A stretch of 64,000 bases of DNA, taken from positions 124,001-188,000 of the forward strand of contig JAHQVT010000002.1 in assembly GCA_019634165.1 (NCBI GenBank), in the 5' to 3' direction. The position numbers and the translations under genes are program-made. This document shows, in pieces, positions 1 through 9,786 of this stretch (the first letter of the stretch is position 1; each line of letters opens with the position of its first letter). The notes under the pieces are model-generated. The model was given only the letters and a program-made list of their open reading frames with translations. It did not search any database and was not told the origin of the DNA. The stretch comes from Rhodospirillales bacterium. Lineage in GTDB: Bacteria; Pseudomonadota; Alphaproteobacteria; Rhodospirillales; Thalassospiraceae.

Positions 1-335
1 GCATCACGGAAACCCTTGGTGGTTACCAGAACCGTGCGGTCGCCTTTGCGCTCCAACAGTGCATTGGTAGCAACGGTCGTGCCCATTTTCACAGCGTCGA
101 TTTTTTCAGCCGGGATTTTTTCACCGGCAGGAACATCAAGCAGTTCGCGAATGCCCTGAATGGCCGCATCAGCATAGCGTTCCGGGTTTTCCGAAAGCAG
201 CTTGTGGGTAACAAGTGATCCGTCAGGCTTACGCGCAACGATGTCGGTAAAGGTGCCGCCGCGATCAATCCAGAACTGCCATTTTGGCTGTCCGGTTGTC
301 TGCGAGGTGGGCGATTTTTGGTCGTGAGAAGCCAT
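1..335 (-). CDS. 5-oxoprolinase (hydantoinase A/B type), N-terminal part
   Basis: Partial gene cut by the left edge; 111 codons of the N-terminus are visible. The start ATG at 335 has a good ribosome site (AAGGAGA, about 8 bases away). After a polar leader of about 20 residues comes [15 protein letters not shown], the phosphate-binding motif of the HydA/oxoprolinase ATPase fold, followed by [11 protein letters not shown] and [15 protein letters not shown], both typical of ATP-dependent 5-oxoprolinases, which open 5-oxoproline (pyroglutamate) to glutamate in the cytoplasm. The gene follows dctM by 68 bases on the same strand, so the TRAP system probably imports its substrate. A hydantoinase or acetone-carboxylase-like relative cannot be excluded without the rest of the protein. 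Confidence 0.85.
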   Translation of the reverse strand, partial: MASHDQKSPTSQTTGQPKWQFWIDRGGTFTDIVARKPDGSLVTHKLLSENPERYADAAIQGIRELLDVPAGEKIPAEKIDAVKMGTTVATNALLERKGDRTVLVTTKGFRD

Positions 336-403
336 GATGCTGTCTCCTTGGGCATCTGTAGTCATAAAATTCTGTACGAACGATCAGGTCTTCAAAAGAC
401 CGA

Positions 404-1705
404 TCAGCCATTCATTTGCTGGGGCAGCCATGTTGCGATTTCCGGGAAAACGGTAATCAGCAATACGGCAAACAACAGCAGGAAGAAGAACGGCAAAGCA
501 GCTAGTGCAATGGCAAACAGGTTCTTGCCTGTCAGGCCTTGCAAAACAAAAAGGTTGAAACCCACCGGCGGGGTGATCTGCGACATTTCGACCACCAACA
601 CCACATAGATGCCAAACCACAAAAGATCGATCCCGGCTGCCTGAACCATCGGCAGGATGACCGAGGTGGTCAGAACCACCACCGAAATCCCGTCAAGGAA
701 GCAGCCAAGAACAATAAAGAACACGGTCAGTGCGGCGAGCAGCGCATAGGGCGACAAATCCATCAGCGCGATCCATGCTGCAAGCTCACGCGGGATCCCG
801 GTAAAGCCCATAGCAACGGTCAAAACAGCCGCACCAGCAAGAATGAAACAGATCATGCAGGATGTGCGCGTTGCCCCCATGATGCCGTCGATCAAGGTTT
901 CTTTGGTCAAAGAACCGCTAAGACCAGACAGGATCAGGGCACCGACCACGCCAAATGCTGCGGCCTCGGTCGGGGTGGCAACCCCGCCATAGATTGATCC
1001 GATAACCGCACTGATCAATAAAATGACCGGGATCAGACGACCCGATGCGCGAACTTTTTCGCCAAACGGGATGGTTTGGGCAGCGGCGGGCATTTTGTCC
1101 TTGTTCATCGTTGCCCAAATGCCAACGAAGCTCATGAACATAATAATCAGCATCGCACCGGGCAAAACACCGGCAATGAACAAACGCGCAATCGAAAGTT
1201 CGGCTGAAACACCATAAACAATCAAAATGATTGAAGGCGGGATCAAAAGACCAAGGGTGCCTGACCCGGCCAAAGTGCCAAGGATCAGTTTGTCGGGATA
1301 GCCTTGTTTACGCAGTTCGGGGATCGACATGCGGCCAATGGTTGCCGCCGTTGCCGCCGATGACCCTGACACCGCAGCAAAGATGCCACAGCCCAGAATA
1401 TTCACATGTAACAAACGACCGGGCAGTTTGTTGAGCCATGGGGCAAGACCGGTAAACATGTCTTCTGACAGTTTTGACCGAAACAGAATTTCGCCCATCC
1501 AGATAAACAACGGCAGCGGTGCCAACGACCAAGTCGCCAAGCTTGACCACGCGGTTGTCGCAATGATCGGGCCGGTCTGCGCACTGGTGAAGAAATCAAG
1601 CGCGAATACGCCAATCGCAAATAGCGCAAGTGCAACCCAAAGCCCCGCCCCAAGGAACAGGAACAACAGCCCCATCAGGATCAGGCCAATTTCAAGAACT
1701 TCCAT
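404..1705 (-). CDS. dctM: TRAP transporter large membrane subunit DctM
   Basis: 433 residues, the usual size for the 12-helix large subunit of TRAP transporters, which carries solute and sodium across the inner membrane. The sequence is strongly hydrophobic throughout, with family signatures such as GLLIPPSIILIVYG, a glycine- and serine-rich loop (GCGIFAAVSGSSAATAATIG) and TPTEAAAFGVVGAL. It starts 9 bases after the dctQ stop with AGGAAA as ribosome site, so it is translated from the same message as dctQ. The downstream neighbour is an oxoprolinase, which points to a cyclic amide or amino acid derivative such as pyroglutamate as the transported compound (inference). Confidence 0.95.
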   Translation of the reverse strand: MEVLEIGLILMGLLFLFLGAGLWVALALFAIGVFALDFFTSAQTGPIIATTAWSSLATWSLAPLPLFIWMGEILFRSKLSEDMFTGLAPWLNKLPGRLLHVNILGCGIFAAVSGSSAATAATIGRMSIPELRKQGYPDKLILGTLAGSGTLGLLIPPSIILIVYGVSAELSIARLFIAGVLPGAMLIIMFMSFVGIWATMNKDKMPAAAQTIPFGEKVRASGRLIPVILLISAVIGSIYGGVATPTEAAAFGVVGALILSGLSGSLTKETLIDGIMGATRTSCMICFILAGAAVLTVAMGFTGIPRELAAWIALMDLSPYALLAALTVFFIVLGCFLDGISVVVLTTSVILPMVQAAGIDLLWFGIYVVLVVEMSQITPPVGFNLFVLQGLTGKNLFAIALAALPFFFLLLFAVLLITVFPEIATWLPQQMNG

Positions 1706-1714
1706 GACCGTTTC

Positions 1715-2227
1715 CTACTCGTTCAACTCGTTGGCTTCGCCAAGGGCAAAAGCAGCGTCGCGACCAGCCACTGTATCAATCAGGGCTTCAATCATGCCGA
1801 TGGTGAAAACAACCAATCCAAAGGCCATCGCGGTTTGGGGGATCCAAAGCGGGAAGGCCAATACACCCGGTGACGTATCACCGTATGAAAAGCTTTCTTC
1901 GGCCAGAACCGCCATCCACCAGGCAAAATACCCACCCAGGAAGGTTGCAGCGCATAAGGTGATGCTTTCCATCACCCGGCGGACTTTGCCATTCAGATGC
2001 GAAAGCACAATCATCACCCGAATATGCGTCCCGGCACGAAGGGCCGGTCCAAGGGCAAGGAACGTTCCCGCCGCAAGACAAAATCCTGCCAATTCGTTGG
2101 CGTCATGAACCGCAATTCCAACCAACCGACCAAGCGATTGCGCCAGAATAAGAAGGGCAATGGCCACTAAGAAGAATGCGGCAAGCCCGGCACTGAACTT
2201 AAAAAGATAGTCTAGTAATCTGCGCAC
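1715..2227 (-). CDS. dctQ: TRAP transporter small membrane subunit DctQ
   Basis: 170 residues with four predicted membrane helices, matching the DctQ family that pairs with DctM and docks the periplasmic binding protein. I chose the GTG at 2227, which gives the start VRRLLDYLFKFSAG and sits 6 bases after AAAGGGG. The open frame extends another 42 codons upstream, but those overlap an intergenic hairpin and read as non-coding. Typical residues include HDANELAGFCLAAGTFLALGP and a WIPQTAMAFGLVVF segment near the last helix. It lies between dctP and dctM on the same strand. Confidence 0.92.
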   Translation of the reverse strand: MRRLLDYLFKFSAGLAAFFLVAIALLILAQSLGRLVGIAVHDANELAGFCLAAGTFLALGPALRAGTHIRVMIVLSHLNGKVRRVMESITLCAATFLGGYFAWWMAVLAEESFSYGDTSPGVLAFPLWIPQTAMAFGLVVFTIGMIEALIDTVAGRDAAFALGEANELNE

Positions 2228-2312
2228 AGCAGTCCCCTTTCCGCCCGCGAATGATCCCGGTGGTGACACATAAACAGTACGGACAATAACATTATCGGGT
2301 GGGGCTTGTCTG

Positions 2313-2344
2313 GCACCGGGCGAAGGACGACAAACGCCCGGTGC
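2313..2344 (-). promoter_or_regulatory. Stem-loop between dctP and dctQ
   Basis: A perfect 10-bp inverted repeat (GCACCGGGCG at 2313-2322 and CGCCCGGTGC at 2335-2344) with a 12-base loop lies between the dctP stop and the dctQ start. No U-run follows on the minus strand, so it is unlikely to be a full terminator. Hairpins at this place in binding-protein transporter operons are known to protect the upstream message and lower expression of the membrane subunits; that role here is inferred. Confidence 0.6.
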
Positions 2345-2372
2345 ACACGACAAAAGAACCGAGTTTTAACTC

Positions 2373-3347
2373 TTAGTTCTTGAAGGCTTCGATGATGGCA
2401 GCACCTTCATCGCCGGTTTTGTCCAGCCACTCCGAAACCATGGTTTCGCCAGCTTTGGACAGACCAGATTTCAGCTCGTCGCTTGGTGCAGCAACGTTCA
2501 TGCCATTGTCAGAGAGAACTTTTTTCTTCTCGTCTGCTTCTGCCATGCTCATTTCCCAACCGCGGGTCTCGGCTTTGGCAGCAGCATCAAGAACAGCTTT
2601 CTGCGCATCTGCCGGAAGACCGTCGAAGGATTTCGCATTGACGACAACCATGTTTTTCGGAAGCCATGCCTGAACGTCATAGAAGTTCGAAACGAAGTCC
2701 CATGCTTTGGAATTTGCACCGGTTGACGGGGATGTGATCATTGCTTCGACAATGCCGGTTGCAAAAGCAGTCGGAATTTCCGGAACTTCAACCTGGGTCG
2801 CAACCATGCCAGTCAAATCGGCCAACTGCGAAGTGGTCGAGTTATACGCACGGAATTTGATCCCTTCGAGGTCTTCGACCTTGGTCACCGGGTTTGCAGT
2901 GTAAAGACCCTGTGCCGGCCACGGAACAGCGTAAAGAACTTTCAGGCCGTCTTTTTCAAGAGCAGCTTCGATGCCTGCGCGCGAAACTTCCCAAAGTTTC
3001 TTGGCTTCATCATAAGACGTTGCAAGGAACGGGATCGCATCAACGGTGTAAATCGGGTTTTCATTCGCAAGCAGCGAAATCAATGTCTCGCCGATCGGCA
3101 CCAGACCGCGCTGAACCGAACGTTTGATGTCGGCATGCTTAAACAGCGAACCACCGGAATGAACGGTGATGGTCAGTTCACCACCAGACGCATCATTCAC
3201 GTCCTTGGCAAATTCGATAATGTTCTGGGTGTGGAAAGTCGCATCTGGATACGGCGTTGCCATATCCCATTTTTCAGCAGCAGCAGCCACGCCCGCTGAC
3301 ATGGTCATTGCGGCGATTGCGACAGTCGAAAGTGCTTTTTTTAGCAT
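2373..3347 (-). CDS. dctP: TRAP transporter periplasmic solute-binding protein DctP
   Basis: 324 residues with an N-terminal signal peptide (KKALSTVAIAAMTMSAGVAAAA, cut after about residue 24) and a DctP-family body that captures the solute in the periplasm. Visible family features are the TPYPDATFHTQNIIEFAKDV start of the mature protein, the LPVG-like region around GLVPIGETLISLL, and the IKFRAYNSTTSQ segment, in which the Arg is the residue that normally binds the carboxylate of the ligand. It is the first gene of the dctPQM-oxoprolinase run. By family knowledge, related binding proteins in Bordetella bind pyroglutamate; the same ligand here is an inference from the neighbouring oxoprolinase. 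Confidence 0.94.
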   Translation of the reverse strand: MLKKALSTVAIAAMTMSAGVAAAAEKWDMATPYPDATFHTQNIIEFAKDVNDASGGELTITVHSGGSLFKHADIKRSVQRGLVPIGETLISLLANENPIYTVDAIPFLATSYDEAKKLWEVSRAGIEAALEKDGLKVLYAVPWPAQGLYTANPVTKVEDLEGIKFRAYNSTTSQLADLTGMVATQVEVPEIPTAFATGIVEAMITSPSTGANSKAWDFVSNFYDVQAWLPKNMVVVNAKSFDGLPADAQKAVLDAAAKAETRGWEMSMAEADEKKKVLSDNGMNVAAPSDELKSGLSKAGETMVSEWLDKTGDEGAAIIEAFKN

Positions 3348-3424
3348 TATTCAAGTCTCCCTGTGTGTGGTGAGAGCCGATACACATTTATGCGCACCAA
3401 GACTCCAAACTAGCCTCCCGACAC

Positions 3425-3454
3425 ATTAAGCACATTTTACTGACAAATTGTCAA
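3425..3454 (-). promoter_or_regulatory. Candidate dctP promoter overlapping a palindrome
   Basis: Read on the minus strand, TTGACA (3454-3449) and CTTAAT (3430-3425) are separated by 18 bases, a plausible sigma-70 promoter about 80 bases before the dctP start. The -35 box is part of a perfect palindrome, TGACAAATTGTCA at 3441-3453, the size and symmetry of a MarR-family operator. The MarR-like gene at 3711-4220 is the obvious candidate to bind it. The rest of the 3348-3710 gap holds only the terminator at 3594-3629. Confidence 0.5.
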
Positions 3455-3593
3455 TGTTGTTTCATGACTACCATGCAAAAACTGCAACCCGCTATTCTTC
3501 CACCTACCCCAACCCCTTGCATTTCCTTACCTACAGTCGTTTAGACAATTGATAGATGGCACGACAAATATCCCTGTTTCAGGGGACCAGATA

Positions 3594-3629
3594 CAAAACG
3601 AGCGGTAATTCCGAAGAATGACCGCTCGT
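3594..3629 (-). terminator. Terminator after the MarR-type regulator
   Basis: ACGAGCGGT (3598-3606) pairs perfectly with ACCGCTCGT (3621-3629), and the loop can close further through ATTC/GAAT around a CGAA tetraloop. On the minus strand the stem is followed by TTTTGTAT. It lies about 80 bases beyond the stop codon of the regulator gene and would separate it from dctP. Confidence 0.65.
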
Positions 3630-3710
3630 AAGATTCTGTATTACAAATCACCTCACCGCAGATCGGTCCGTTGATTTTGTATTTTTAGCTCGTTTCGGGG
3701 ATGGCGCGTA

Positions 3711-4220
3711 CTACATAGCGCTCGCCGCGCGCGATGCCTGATCATAGACACCTGAAATCGCACGCAGGGTTTTGGCAACGTCGCCGACTTCTTCGCTGTT
3801 CACCCCAAGGCGCTGGAACGTTTCAACCAGACAAGCTTCGCGGACTTCGCGGTATTTTTCACACATTGCGCGCCCATCCGCGGTTGTGCCGTAATGCACT
3901 TCCTTGCCACGCTTCACACCTTCGACCAGACCAAGCTTGCGAAGTTTTTTCAGGGAGTAGTTCACAAGGTGGCTGTCTTCGACATTCAGAACGAAACAGA
4001 CTTCAGACAGGCTTTTTTCGCGTTCACGTGAATTGACATTATGCAGCACAAGAATATCAAGCACGGAAACATCAGGCATCCCGGCCGCCCGCATGCAGCG
4101 CACCATCCAACGGTTAAACGCATTCCCCGACAAGATCAGGGCAAATTCAAGTTCGGAAAGTTCGGCGGCACGCTCCGAAACAAGATGTGATGATGAGACA
4201 ATACGCGGTTTATCAGCCAT
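3711..4220 (-). CDS. MarR-like winged-helix transcriptional regulator
   Basis: 169 residues with a central winged helix-turn-helix (about residues 50-115: DVSVLDILVLHNVNSRE, then SLSEVCFVLNVEDSHLVNYSLKKLRKLGLV as recognition region, and a wing around KRGKEVHYGTT). The flanking helices would form the dimer interface as in MarR proteins. No metal or ligand site is obvious. It is transcribed toward dctP on the same strand but separated from it by a terminator and a 363-base gap. Its position next to the TRAP-oxoprolinase genes suggests it senses the transported compound or a product; this is inferred. Confidence 0.82.
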   Translation of the reverse strand: MADKPRIVSSSHLVSERAAELSELEFALILSGNAFNRWMVRCMRAAGMPDVSVLDILVLHNVNSREREKSLSEVCFVLNVEDSHLVNYSLKKLRKLGLVEGVKRGKEVHYGTTADGRAMCEKYREVREACLVETFQRLGVNSEEVGDVAKTLRAISGVYDQASRAASAM

Positions 4221-4310
4221 CCGACGTTCCCTACCTTCATTTATTCATATCTGTTGTCGTCGATTTCATCTGAAATCATCGTAACTTTACCGGAATTTTA
4301 TCGCAATAAA

Positions 4311-4336
4311 GGCGACTAGGTAAAGCCCTAGCCGCC
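4311..4336 (-). terminator. Terminator of the first chemoreceptor gene
   Basis: On the minus strand GGCGGCTAGG pairs with CCTAGTCGCC (one G-U pair, 10 pairs in all, loop of 6) and is followed by TTTATT. It lies just after the stop codon at 4359. Confidence 0.7.
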
Positions 4337-4358
4337 TATCATTATCGACAATTCATCA

Positions 4359-6320
4359 TCAAAGTGATCGCATGCGTTCCAAGAACCCATCAATCTGTGA
4401 CCTTAGATCGTTGTTTTGCTTACCCAGATTCTCTGCCGATGCGTTCACTTCTGTTGCTGCATTATTCGTTTCGCTCACCGCTGCCGAAACCCCCTGCATC
4501 GCAGACGAAATTTCCTGAGTACCTGTCGCTGCCTGCTCGACATTTTGTGAAATTTCGCTTGTTGCAACGGTTTGTTCTTCAACTGCTGCCGCAACAGCTG
4601 CTGCACGTTCGCTGATATCAGAAATCATGGTGACGATTTCGTCAATTGCACTTACAGCTATACCAGTTGCCTGTTGAATCTCATTGATCTGAACGGTGAT
4701 GTCTTCAGTTGCCTTTGCGGTTTGATTGGCGAGATTTTTAACCTCGCTTGCGACCACGGCAAATCCCTTGCCAGCATCCCCGGCACGGGCTGCTTCAATT
4801 GTGGCATTCAACGCCAAAAGATTGGTTTGACCGGCAATATCACTGATAAGACCAATGACCTCGCCAATTTTAAGGGCAGAGTCATTCAAGCCCTGAGTAT
4901 TGTCATTGGTGCTGCGCGCACGTTCAGTTGCGGAAAGCGCCATGCTTGACGTTTCACTGACCTGACCGGAAATCTCGTTGATTGATGCCGAAAGTTCAGT
5001 TGCCGCTGTTGCCACCAACTGCACATTTGCCGATGCTTCTTCTGCACCAGACGACACCGCCATGGATTGAGTTGCCGCAGTGTCAGCACTGCTGCGCAAG
5101 ACATTCGATACCTGATGAAGCTGTTTCACTGCTGTATTAACATCGACCATCACGGCAACAACAGCCTTATCAAACTCCTGAATATACTGTTCTTGCGTTT
5201 GCATCCGTTTACGGCGTTCTGCTTCGCGCTGTTTTTCCGCAGCTTCAAGCTTGGCCCGTTCAATCCCGTTTTCACGGAAAATAAGAACAGCGCGCCCCAT
5301 CTCGCCAATTTCGTCGGCACGTTTGATTTCGTGTACATCAACGTCAAAGTCATTGTCGGCAAGACGTGTCATCTTGGTCGTTAGACCAGCGATTGCTTTA
5401 ACGATCGCACGCGACAGCAAGAATGAAAGCCCCAACAAGGCGAACACACCAATAATATACATCGCAACCGTTACAGCCAGACTGTTTGCCGCAATTGTCT
5501 CGGCACGCTGCTTGTCTGCAAGTGCTGTTTCCGCAATGGATGCACTTAACCCATCAAGGATCGGCTCGGCCTGCGCATAGTAATCAGACAGCGATCCCAG
5601 TTCGGAATTACGTAGCAGAATTTTTGCCGCCAGCGCCTTAAAGTCGCTGACATAGGAATTCATTAGTTTAGTAATATCGGCCTTTTCTGCTGCCGGTATA
5701 TTTGACCCGGCAAGTGCCGGTCCGAATTCAGCCAAGCGACTATCAATCCGGCCGACATATTTTTCATCTATGCGGGCGAGAAAGTCCTTCTCGTGCCGAC
5801 GCATCATCAACATGATGATCGTCAGCTTATCAGCACTATATTTCTTCAACGCTTCTTCAACGTTGTGAACCGATCCACGTAGGCTTCCCAAAAGGCCGCC
5901 TTCTTCATCAAACCCGATTTCGCGCTGCAAAGTTACGATTGTGGTAAATTCGTTTGCATAGTTGGCGAAAGCTTCTCTGATCTGGGCTAGCTCAGCGTCA
6001 TAAGCTTCTAATTGAGGAGAAGTTTCAAGCTGTTCCAATCCCGCATTCACACGTTCAACGACCTCTGCATGCTGGGTGATGTATTTCTCATCAAGCCGAA
6101 GCAAGAAGTCTTTTTCGCGTCGGCGTGCATTCAGGAAATCACGCGATATTGCATCGGCAACCAGTTTATCTTCAAACGCATTGTCTGCCACAACTTGTGC
6201 TGCATGGCGTTGCTGATTTGCAACAAACTGCACAGCCCCCACCACGACAAAAATTACAAGTGCAACGGCACCAATCAGTGAAATTTGATACAGTAGCCGG
6301 ATACGAGATAGGAAATTCAT
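4359..6320 (-). CDS. Methyl-accepting chemotaxis protein with HBM sensor domain
   Basis: 653 residues. One membrane helix at about 9-30, a periplasmic helical region to about 285, a second helix at about 288-312, a HAMP domain (about 313-366) and a cytoplasmic methyl-accepting signalling domain whose hairpin tip is around [20 protein letters not shown]. The sensor has two copies of the motif RREKDFLLR / RHEKDFLAR, the mark of the helical bimodular (HBM) domain known from P. putida McpS, which binds organic acids. The C-terminus (FLERMRSL) lacks the NWETF-type tether for CheR. It signals ligand occupancy to CheA/CheW to bias flagellar rotation. It is a paralogue of the next gene, with its own terminator. 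Confidence 0.94.
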   Translation of the reverse strand: MNFLSRIRLLYQISLIGAVALVIFVVVGAVQFVANQQRHAAQVVADNAFEDKLVADAISRDFLNARRREKDFLLRLDEKYITQHAEVVERVNAGLEQLETSPQLEAYDAELAQIREAFANYANEFTTIVTLQREIGFDEEGGLLGSLRGSVHNVEEALKKYSADKLTIIMLMMRRHEKDFLARIDEKYVGRIDSRLAEFGPALAGSNIPAAEKADITKLMNSYVSDFKALAAKILLRNSELGSLSDYYAQAEPILDGLSASIAETALADKQRAETIAANSLAVTVAMYIIGVFALLGLSFLLSRAIVKAIAGLTTKMTRLADNDFDVDVHEIKRADEIGEMGRAVLIFRENGIERAKLEAAEKQREAERRKRMQTQEQYIQEFDKAVVAVMVDVNTAVKQLHQVSNVLRSSADTAATQSMAVSSGAEEASANVQLVATAATELSASINEISGQVSETSSMALSATERARSTNDNTQGLNDSALKIGEVIGLISDIAGQTNLLALNATIEAARAGDAGKGFAVVASEVKNLANQTAKATEDITVQINEIQQATGIAVSAIDEIVTMISDISERAAAVAAAVEEQTVATSEISQNVEQAATGTQEISSAMQGVSAAVSETNNAATEVNASAENLGKQNNDLRSQIDGFLERMRSL

Positions 6321-6594
6321 TTCAGCCCCCAGTTTACAAAACTGAGCTACTACTTAAGCACTGATTACGACCAAACAAGCACAGGACCACGTCAAAAGAC
6401 AAAGCAGGAAAACGTCATCTCAATCCACATCCCCCATCTGAGATGACCCTGCCGGTCTATCAAACCATCAATGTTACAATTATGTGACAAATGGCTGTTT
6501 TCTGCGGCTTTGGCAACGCGTTGAGGTCATTGTATAATTCCCTCCGGCTTTGGCCTGCAGATGGCAACAGCACTTCTAAGAAGACACAAAATAT
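6321..6594. other. Intergenic region between two chemoreceptor genes
   Basis: About 270 bases with no convincing ORF. It must contain the promoter of the 4359-6320 gene, because the upstream receptor gene ends in a strong terminator, but I see no clear sigma-70 or sigma-28 consensus that I would defend. Confidence 0.5.
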
Positions 6595-6626
6595 AAAAGG
6601 GGGAAGGCTTTGCCTTCCCCCTTTTT
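6595..6626 (-). terminator. Strong terminator after the second chemoreceptor gene
   Basis: A 14-bp perfect stem, AAAAGGGGGAAGGC (6595-6608) with GCCTTCCCCCTTTT (6612-6625), and a 3-base loop. On the minus strand a U-rich tail (TTTTATATTTT) follows. It sits about 40 bases past the stop at 6664. Confidence 0.9.
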
Positions 6627-6663
6627 GGGCCATATAAATATTCAGACTTAAAAGTGATATTCA

Positions 6664-8661
6664 TCAAGTAACCGCACGCATCCGTTCAAGGAAATGATCA
6701 ATTCGCGCGCTTAGGCTGTCACTTTGCGTTCCCAAGTTATCAGCAGACCCACGAACTTCACTTGCTGCGTTGGTCGTATCCTCCACAGCGGCAGAAACGC
6801 CCTGCATGGCAGCAGAAATCTCGCTGGTCGCCGAAGCTGCCTGTTCAACATTCTGAGAGATTTCGCTTGTGGCAACCGTTTGTTGTTCGACCGCCGCGGC
6901 CACACTTGATGCCCGTTCGCTAATATCGCTGATCATGCGAACAATTTCATCAATCGCACCAACAGCCGACTGCGTTGCCTGTTGGATACCATTAATCTGA
7001 ACAGTGATATCTTCGGTCGCCTTTGCCGTTTGATTTGCGAGGTTCTTAACCTCGCTTGCCACCACCGCAAAGCCTTTGCCTGCTTCCCCTGCCCGTGCGG
7101 CTTCAATTGTTGCGTTAAGTGCCAGAAGATTGGTTTGCCCCGCAATGTCATTGATCAGACCAATGACCTCACCGATGCGCACAGCCGCAGCATTCAACCC
7201 TTGAATATCATCATTGGTTGTCTGTGCGCGTTCACTGGCCGAAATCGCCATCTGGGACGTATCACTGACCTGTCCTGCAATTTCATGGATAGAAGCCGAA
7301 AGTTCGGTTGCGGCTGTCGCAACCAGTTGCACATTAGACGATGCTTCTTCGGTTCCGGCCGAGACGGTTACAGATTGCTCATTCGCAGTCGATGCACTTC
7401 GGCGCAAGACATCCGATACAGAATGGAGCTGCTGAACCGCCGTTCCGACCTCGCTCATCATGGCAACAACATCATTGTCGAATTCACGAATATGTTGTTC
7501 TTGCACTTCAATGCGTTGGCGTTGCTTTTCATCAAGGTCGCGTTGCTGTTCTTCAAGCTTTTGCCGCTCAAGACCGTTCTCACGGAACACGACGACCGAC
7601 CGGCCCATTTCGCCGATCTCGTCTTTGCGATCTGCCTCGTCAAGATTGACGTCAAAGTCATTCTTCGCAAGCCGTGCCATTTTGGTTGTCAGGCCGGTTA
7701 TCGCGCTGACAATCGCGCGGGCAAGAATGATTGAAAGCAAGATCAGGATAACCGCACCGGCAACAAAGATACCAAATGTGATTTGCACACCGGTATGTGC
7801 GATATCATCGGCGCGCAACTGCATGCTTTCAGCAACCTTGCCGATTTCCGAACTTAGTGCATCAAGGATCGGCTCGACGGCAGAATAATAGACACTTAGC
7901 CGTTTCAGGGATTCTTCGCGCGCAAGCGTTGCTTCGGCCAGCGCCTTGAAGTCTGACACATATGAATCCATCAGCTTGCCAAGCTGGGCCTTCTTATCGT
8001 CCTGAATGCTGCCTGCCTTTTTAAGGGCTGCTGCGAACTCTTTTGACGTTGCCTCGACGTTTTGGATATAGATTGGATCAAGACGCGCAAGGAAATCCTT
8101 TTCATCGCGGCGCATCTTCAACACCGCAATGGATAAGTCTTTGGTATCGGAAAGCCCCAGCATCGCTTCGAATTTCGCAACCTCGCCAAGGGCTTTTTCG
8201 ACCTCGGATGCGGCATTGCGCATTTCACCAAGCAAACCAGTATTCTGATCAAGCCCGACTTTGCGCTGTAGCTCAACCACAGCAGCAAATTCACTCACAT
8301 AGCTTTCAAAGGCCGTCCGCGCTTCTTCGACATTCGCCAAAAGCGCGCCCAGTTCTTCGCGTCCAGCTAAATTGTCAAGCCCGGCACGCACAGCAACAGC
8401 AGATTGGCCGTGTGCTGTGACATAATCTTCACTTCGCCGTAAAATAAAATCCTTCTCACGACGGCGAGCATTCAGAAATTCACGGGAAATTTCACCGACA
8501 GTCAATTGATCCGCCTGAGCGGCCTTTGCCGTCAGTTGAGCAGACTGGCGTTGCTCATCGGCAAAATACAATGTTGTTCCCACGATCGCAAAAATCACCA
8601 AAGCTACGATGCTGAGCAACGAGATCTGATAAACAAGCTTCATACGCGACAAAAAAGACAT
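6664..8661 (-). CDS. Methyl-accepting chemotaxis protein with HBM sensor domain (paralogue)
   Basis: 665 residues with the same layout as its neighbour: membrane helix at about 9-30, HBM sensor with the paired motifs RREKDFILR and [10 protein letters not shown], second helix at about 295-318, HAMP, and signalling domain with the conserved [20 protein letters not shown] tip. The signalling halves of the two proteins are nearly identical, whereas the sensor halves differ clearly, the pattern expected when a duplicated receptor changes its ligand. The C-terminal end (FLERMRAVT) also lacks a CheR-binding pentapeptide. Ligand unknown; HBM receptors commonly recognise TCA-cycle acids. Confidence 0.94.
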   Translation of the reverse strand: MSFLSRMKLVYQISLLSIVALVIFAIVGTTLYFADEQRQSAQLTAKAAQADQLTVGEISREFLNARRREKDFILRRSEDYVTAHGQSAVAVRAGLDNLAGREELGALLANVEEARTAFESYVSEFAAVVELQRKVGLDQNTGLLGEMRNAASEVEKALGEVAKFEAMLGLSDTKDLSIAVLKMRRDEKDFLARLDPIYIQNVEATSKEFAAALKKAGSIQDDKKAQLGKLMDSYVSDFKALAEATLAREESLKRLSVYYSAVEPILDALSSEIGKVAESMQLRADDIAHTGVQITFGIFVAGAVILILLSIILARAIVSAITGLTTKMARLAKNDFDVNLDEADRKDEIGEMGRSVVVFRENGLERQKLEEQQRDLDEKQRQRIEVQEQHIREFDNDVVAMMSEVGTAVQQLHSVSDVLRRSASTANEQSVTVSAGTEEASSNVQLVATAATELSASIHEIAGQVSDTSQMAISASERAQTTNDDIQGLNAAAVRIGEVIGLINDIAGQTNLLALNATIEAARAGEAGKGFAVVASEVKNLANQTAKATEDITVQINGIQQATQSAVGAIDEIVRMISDISERASSVAAAVEQQTVATSEISQNVEQAASATSEISAAMQGVSAAVEDTTNAASEVRGSADNLGTQSDSLSARIDHFLERMRAVT

Positions 8662-8926
8662 ACTTCCACCCCAATTTTACAGTTCTGGCCTGTTATTATA
8701 GTTTTCTTATTTCGCCTGATAGAATCACTCTACCTTTGGTAGATCAATGAACACTTAAGTATAATACCAAAGGTTATTAACATGTCATTTGGGTACCCAA
8801 AATCGTAATTCCACCATTTATTTCCGATATCTACGAACTATGTTGGTGTTTTGGCAAAGGTGATATGGTTGTTATTCCCTTTGAAATCCGCATCACGCAT
8901 CACAGAAAGCAGGACGTAAATCACCC

Positions 8927-9664
8927 ATGAGCATCTGGGGCAAAATTATTGGTGGGGCCGCTGGTTTTGCCTTGGGCGGGCCATTGGGCGCAATCCTTGG
9001 CACCGCGGCCGGACATGTTGTCGACAAAATCAAAAACAGCGCAAATGGCCCGCATATTGGCGGTCATGACCCACGTCAGGTCGCCTTTGCAACCGGCGTC
9101 ATTGTACTGGCGGCCAAAATGGCCAAAGTCGATGGTCATGTCAGTCGTGATGAAGTCAACACGTTCAAACGTGTATTCCACATCCCGCCGGGCGAGGAAA
9201 AGAATGTTGGCCGCATCTTTGATATGGCGCGTTCATCATCAGACGGATTTGAAATATATGCCCGTCAGATCGCAACAATGTTCCGCGGTGAACGTGCCTT
9301 GCTCGAAGGCATTCTTGAATCTCTGTATCAGATTGCGATGGCTGATGGTGAATTGCACCCGGCCGAACAGGATTTTTTGAAAAAAGTCGCGCATATCTTT
9401 GGCTTTGCCGACATTGATTTTGATCGCGTCCATCACGCCTTTACCTCAACAAACGGTCCTGACCCGTATGAACAGTTGGGGCTGGCGCGCGATGCCAGCG
9501 ATGACGATCTAAAAACTGCCCATCGAAAACTGTCACGCGAAAACCATCCTGACACCTTGATGGCCAAAGGCATGCCAGCGGAATTCGTTGAACAGGCCAA
9601 TGAAAAAATGGCCCGCATCAACGCCGCATGGGATCAAATCCGCAAGGAACGTGGTATCCGCTGA
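8927..9664 (+). CDS. TerB-like and DnaJ-domain protein (DjlA-like)
   Basis: 245 residues. The first 35 are glycine- and alanine-rich (GGAAGFALGGPLGAILGTAAG), a glycine-zipper-like segment that may associate with membrane. Residues about 50-165 match the helical TerB domain (VDGHVSRDEV and ADGELHPAEQDFL are its two acidic repeats), and the C-terminal 70 residues form a J domain with the HPD motif (SRENHPDTL). The order TerB then DnaJ is that of DjlA, a DnaK co-chaperone, but there is no clear N-terminal transmembrane anchor. It probably stimulates DnaK ATPase; the client is unknown. It stands alone, upstream of uup. Confidence 0.88.
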   Translation: MSIWGKIIGGAAGFALGGPLGAILGTAAGHVVDKIKNSANGPHIGGHDPRQVAFATGVIVLAAKMAKVDGHVSRDEVNTFKRVFHIPPGEEKNVGRIFDMARSSSDGFEIYARQIATMFRGERALLEGILESLYQIAMADGELHPAEQDFLKKVAHIFGFADIDFDRVHHAFTSTNGPDPYEQLGLARDASDDDLKTAHRKLSRENHPDTLMAKGMPAEFVEQANEKMARINAAWDQIRKERGIR

Positions 9665-9786
9665 CGATAAAACTGCCCGTGCGGTCCCCAAAAAAATGAT
9701 TTCCCTTGCAACGGCATCAGATTTGCTGTTTGCAAGGGGCCAGTCATTCTGACCATTTTTCTATTCTCAAGCTTATCGGTTTTTCC

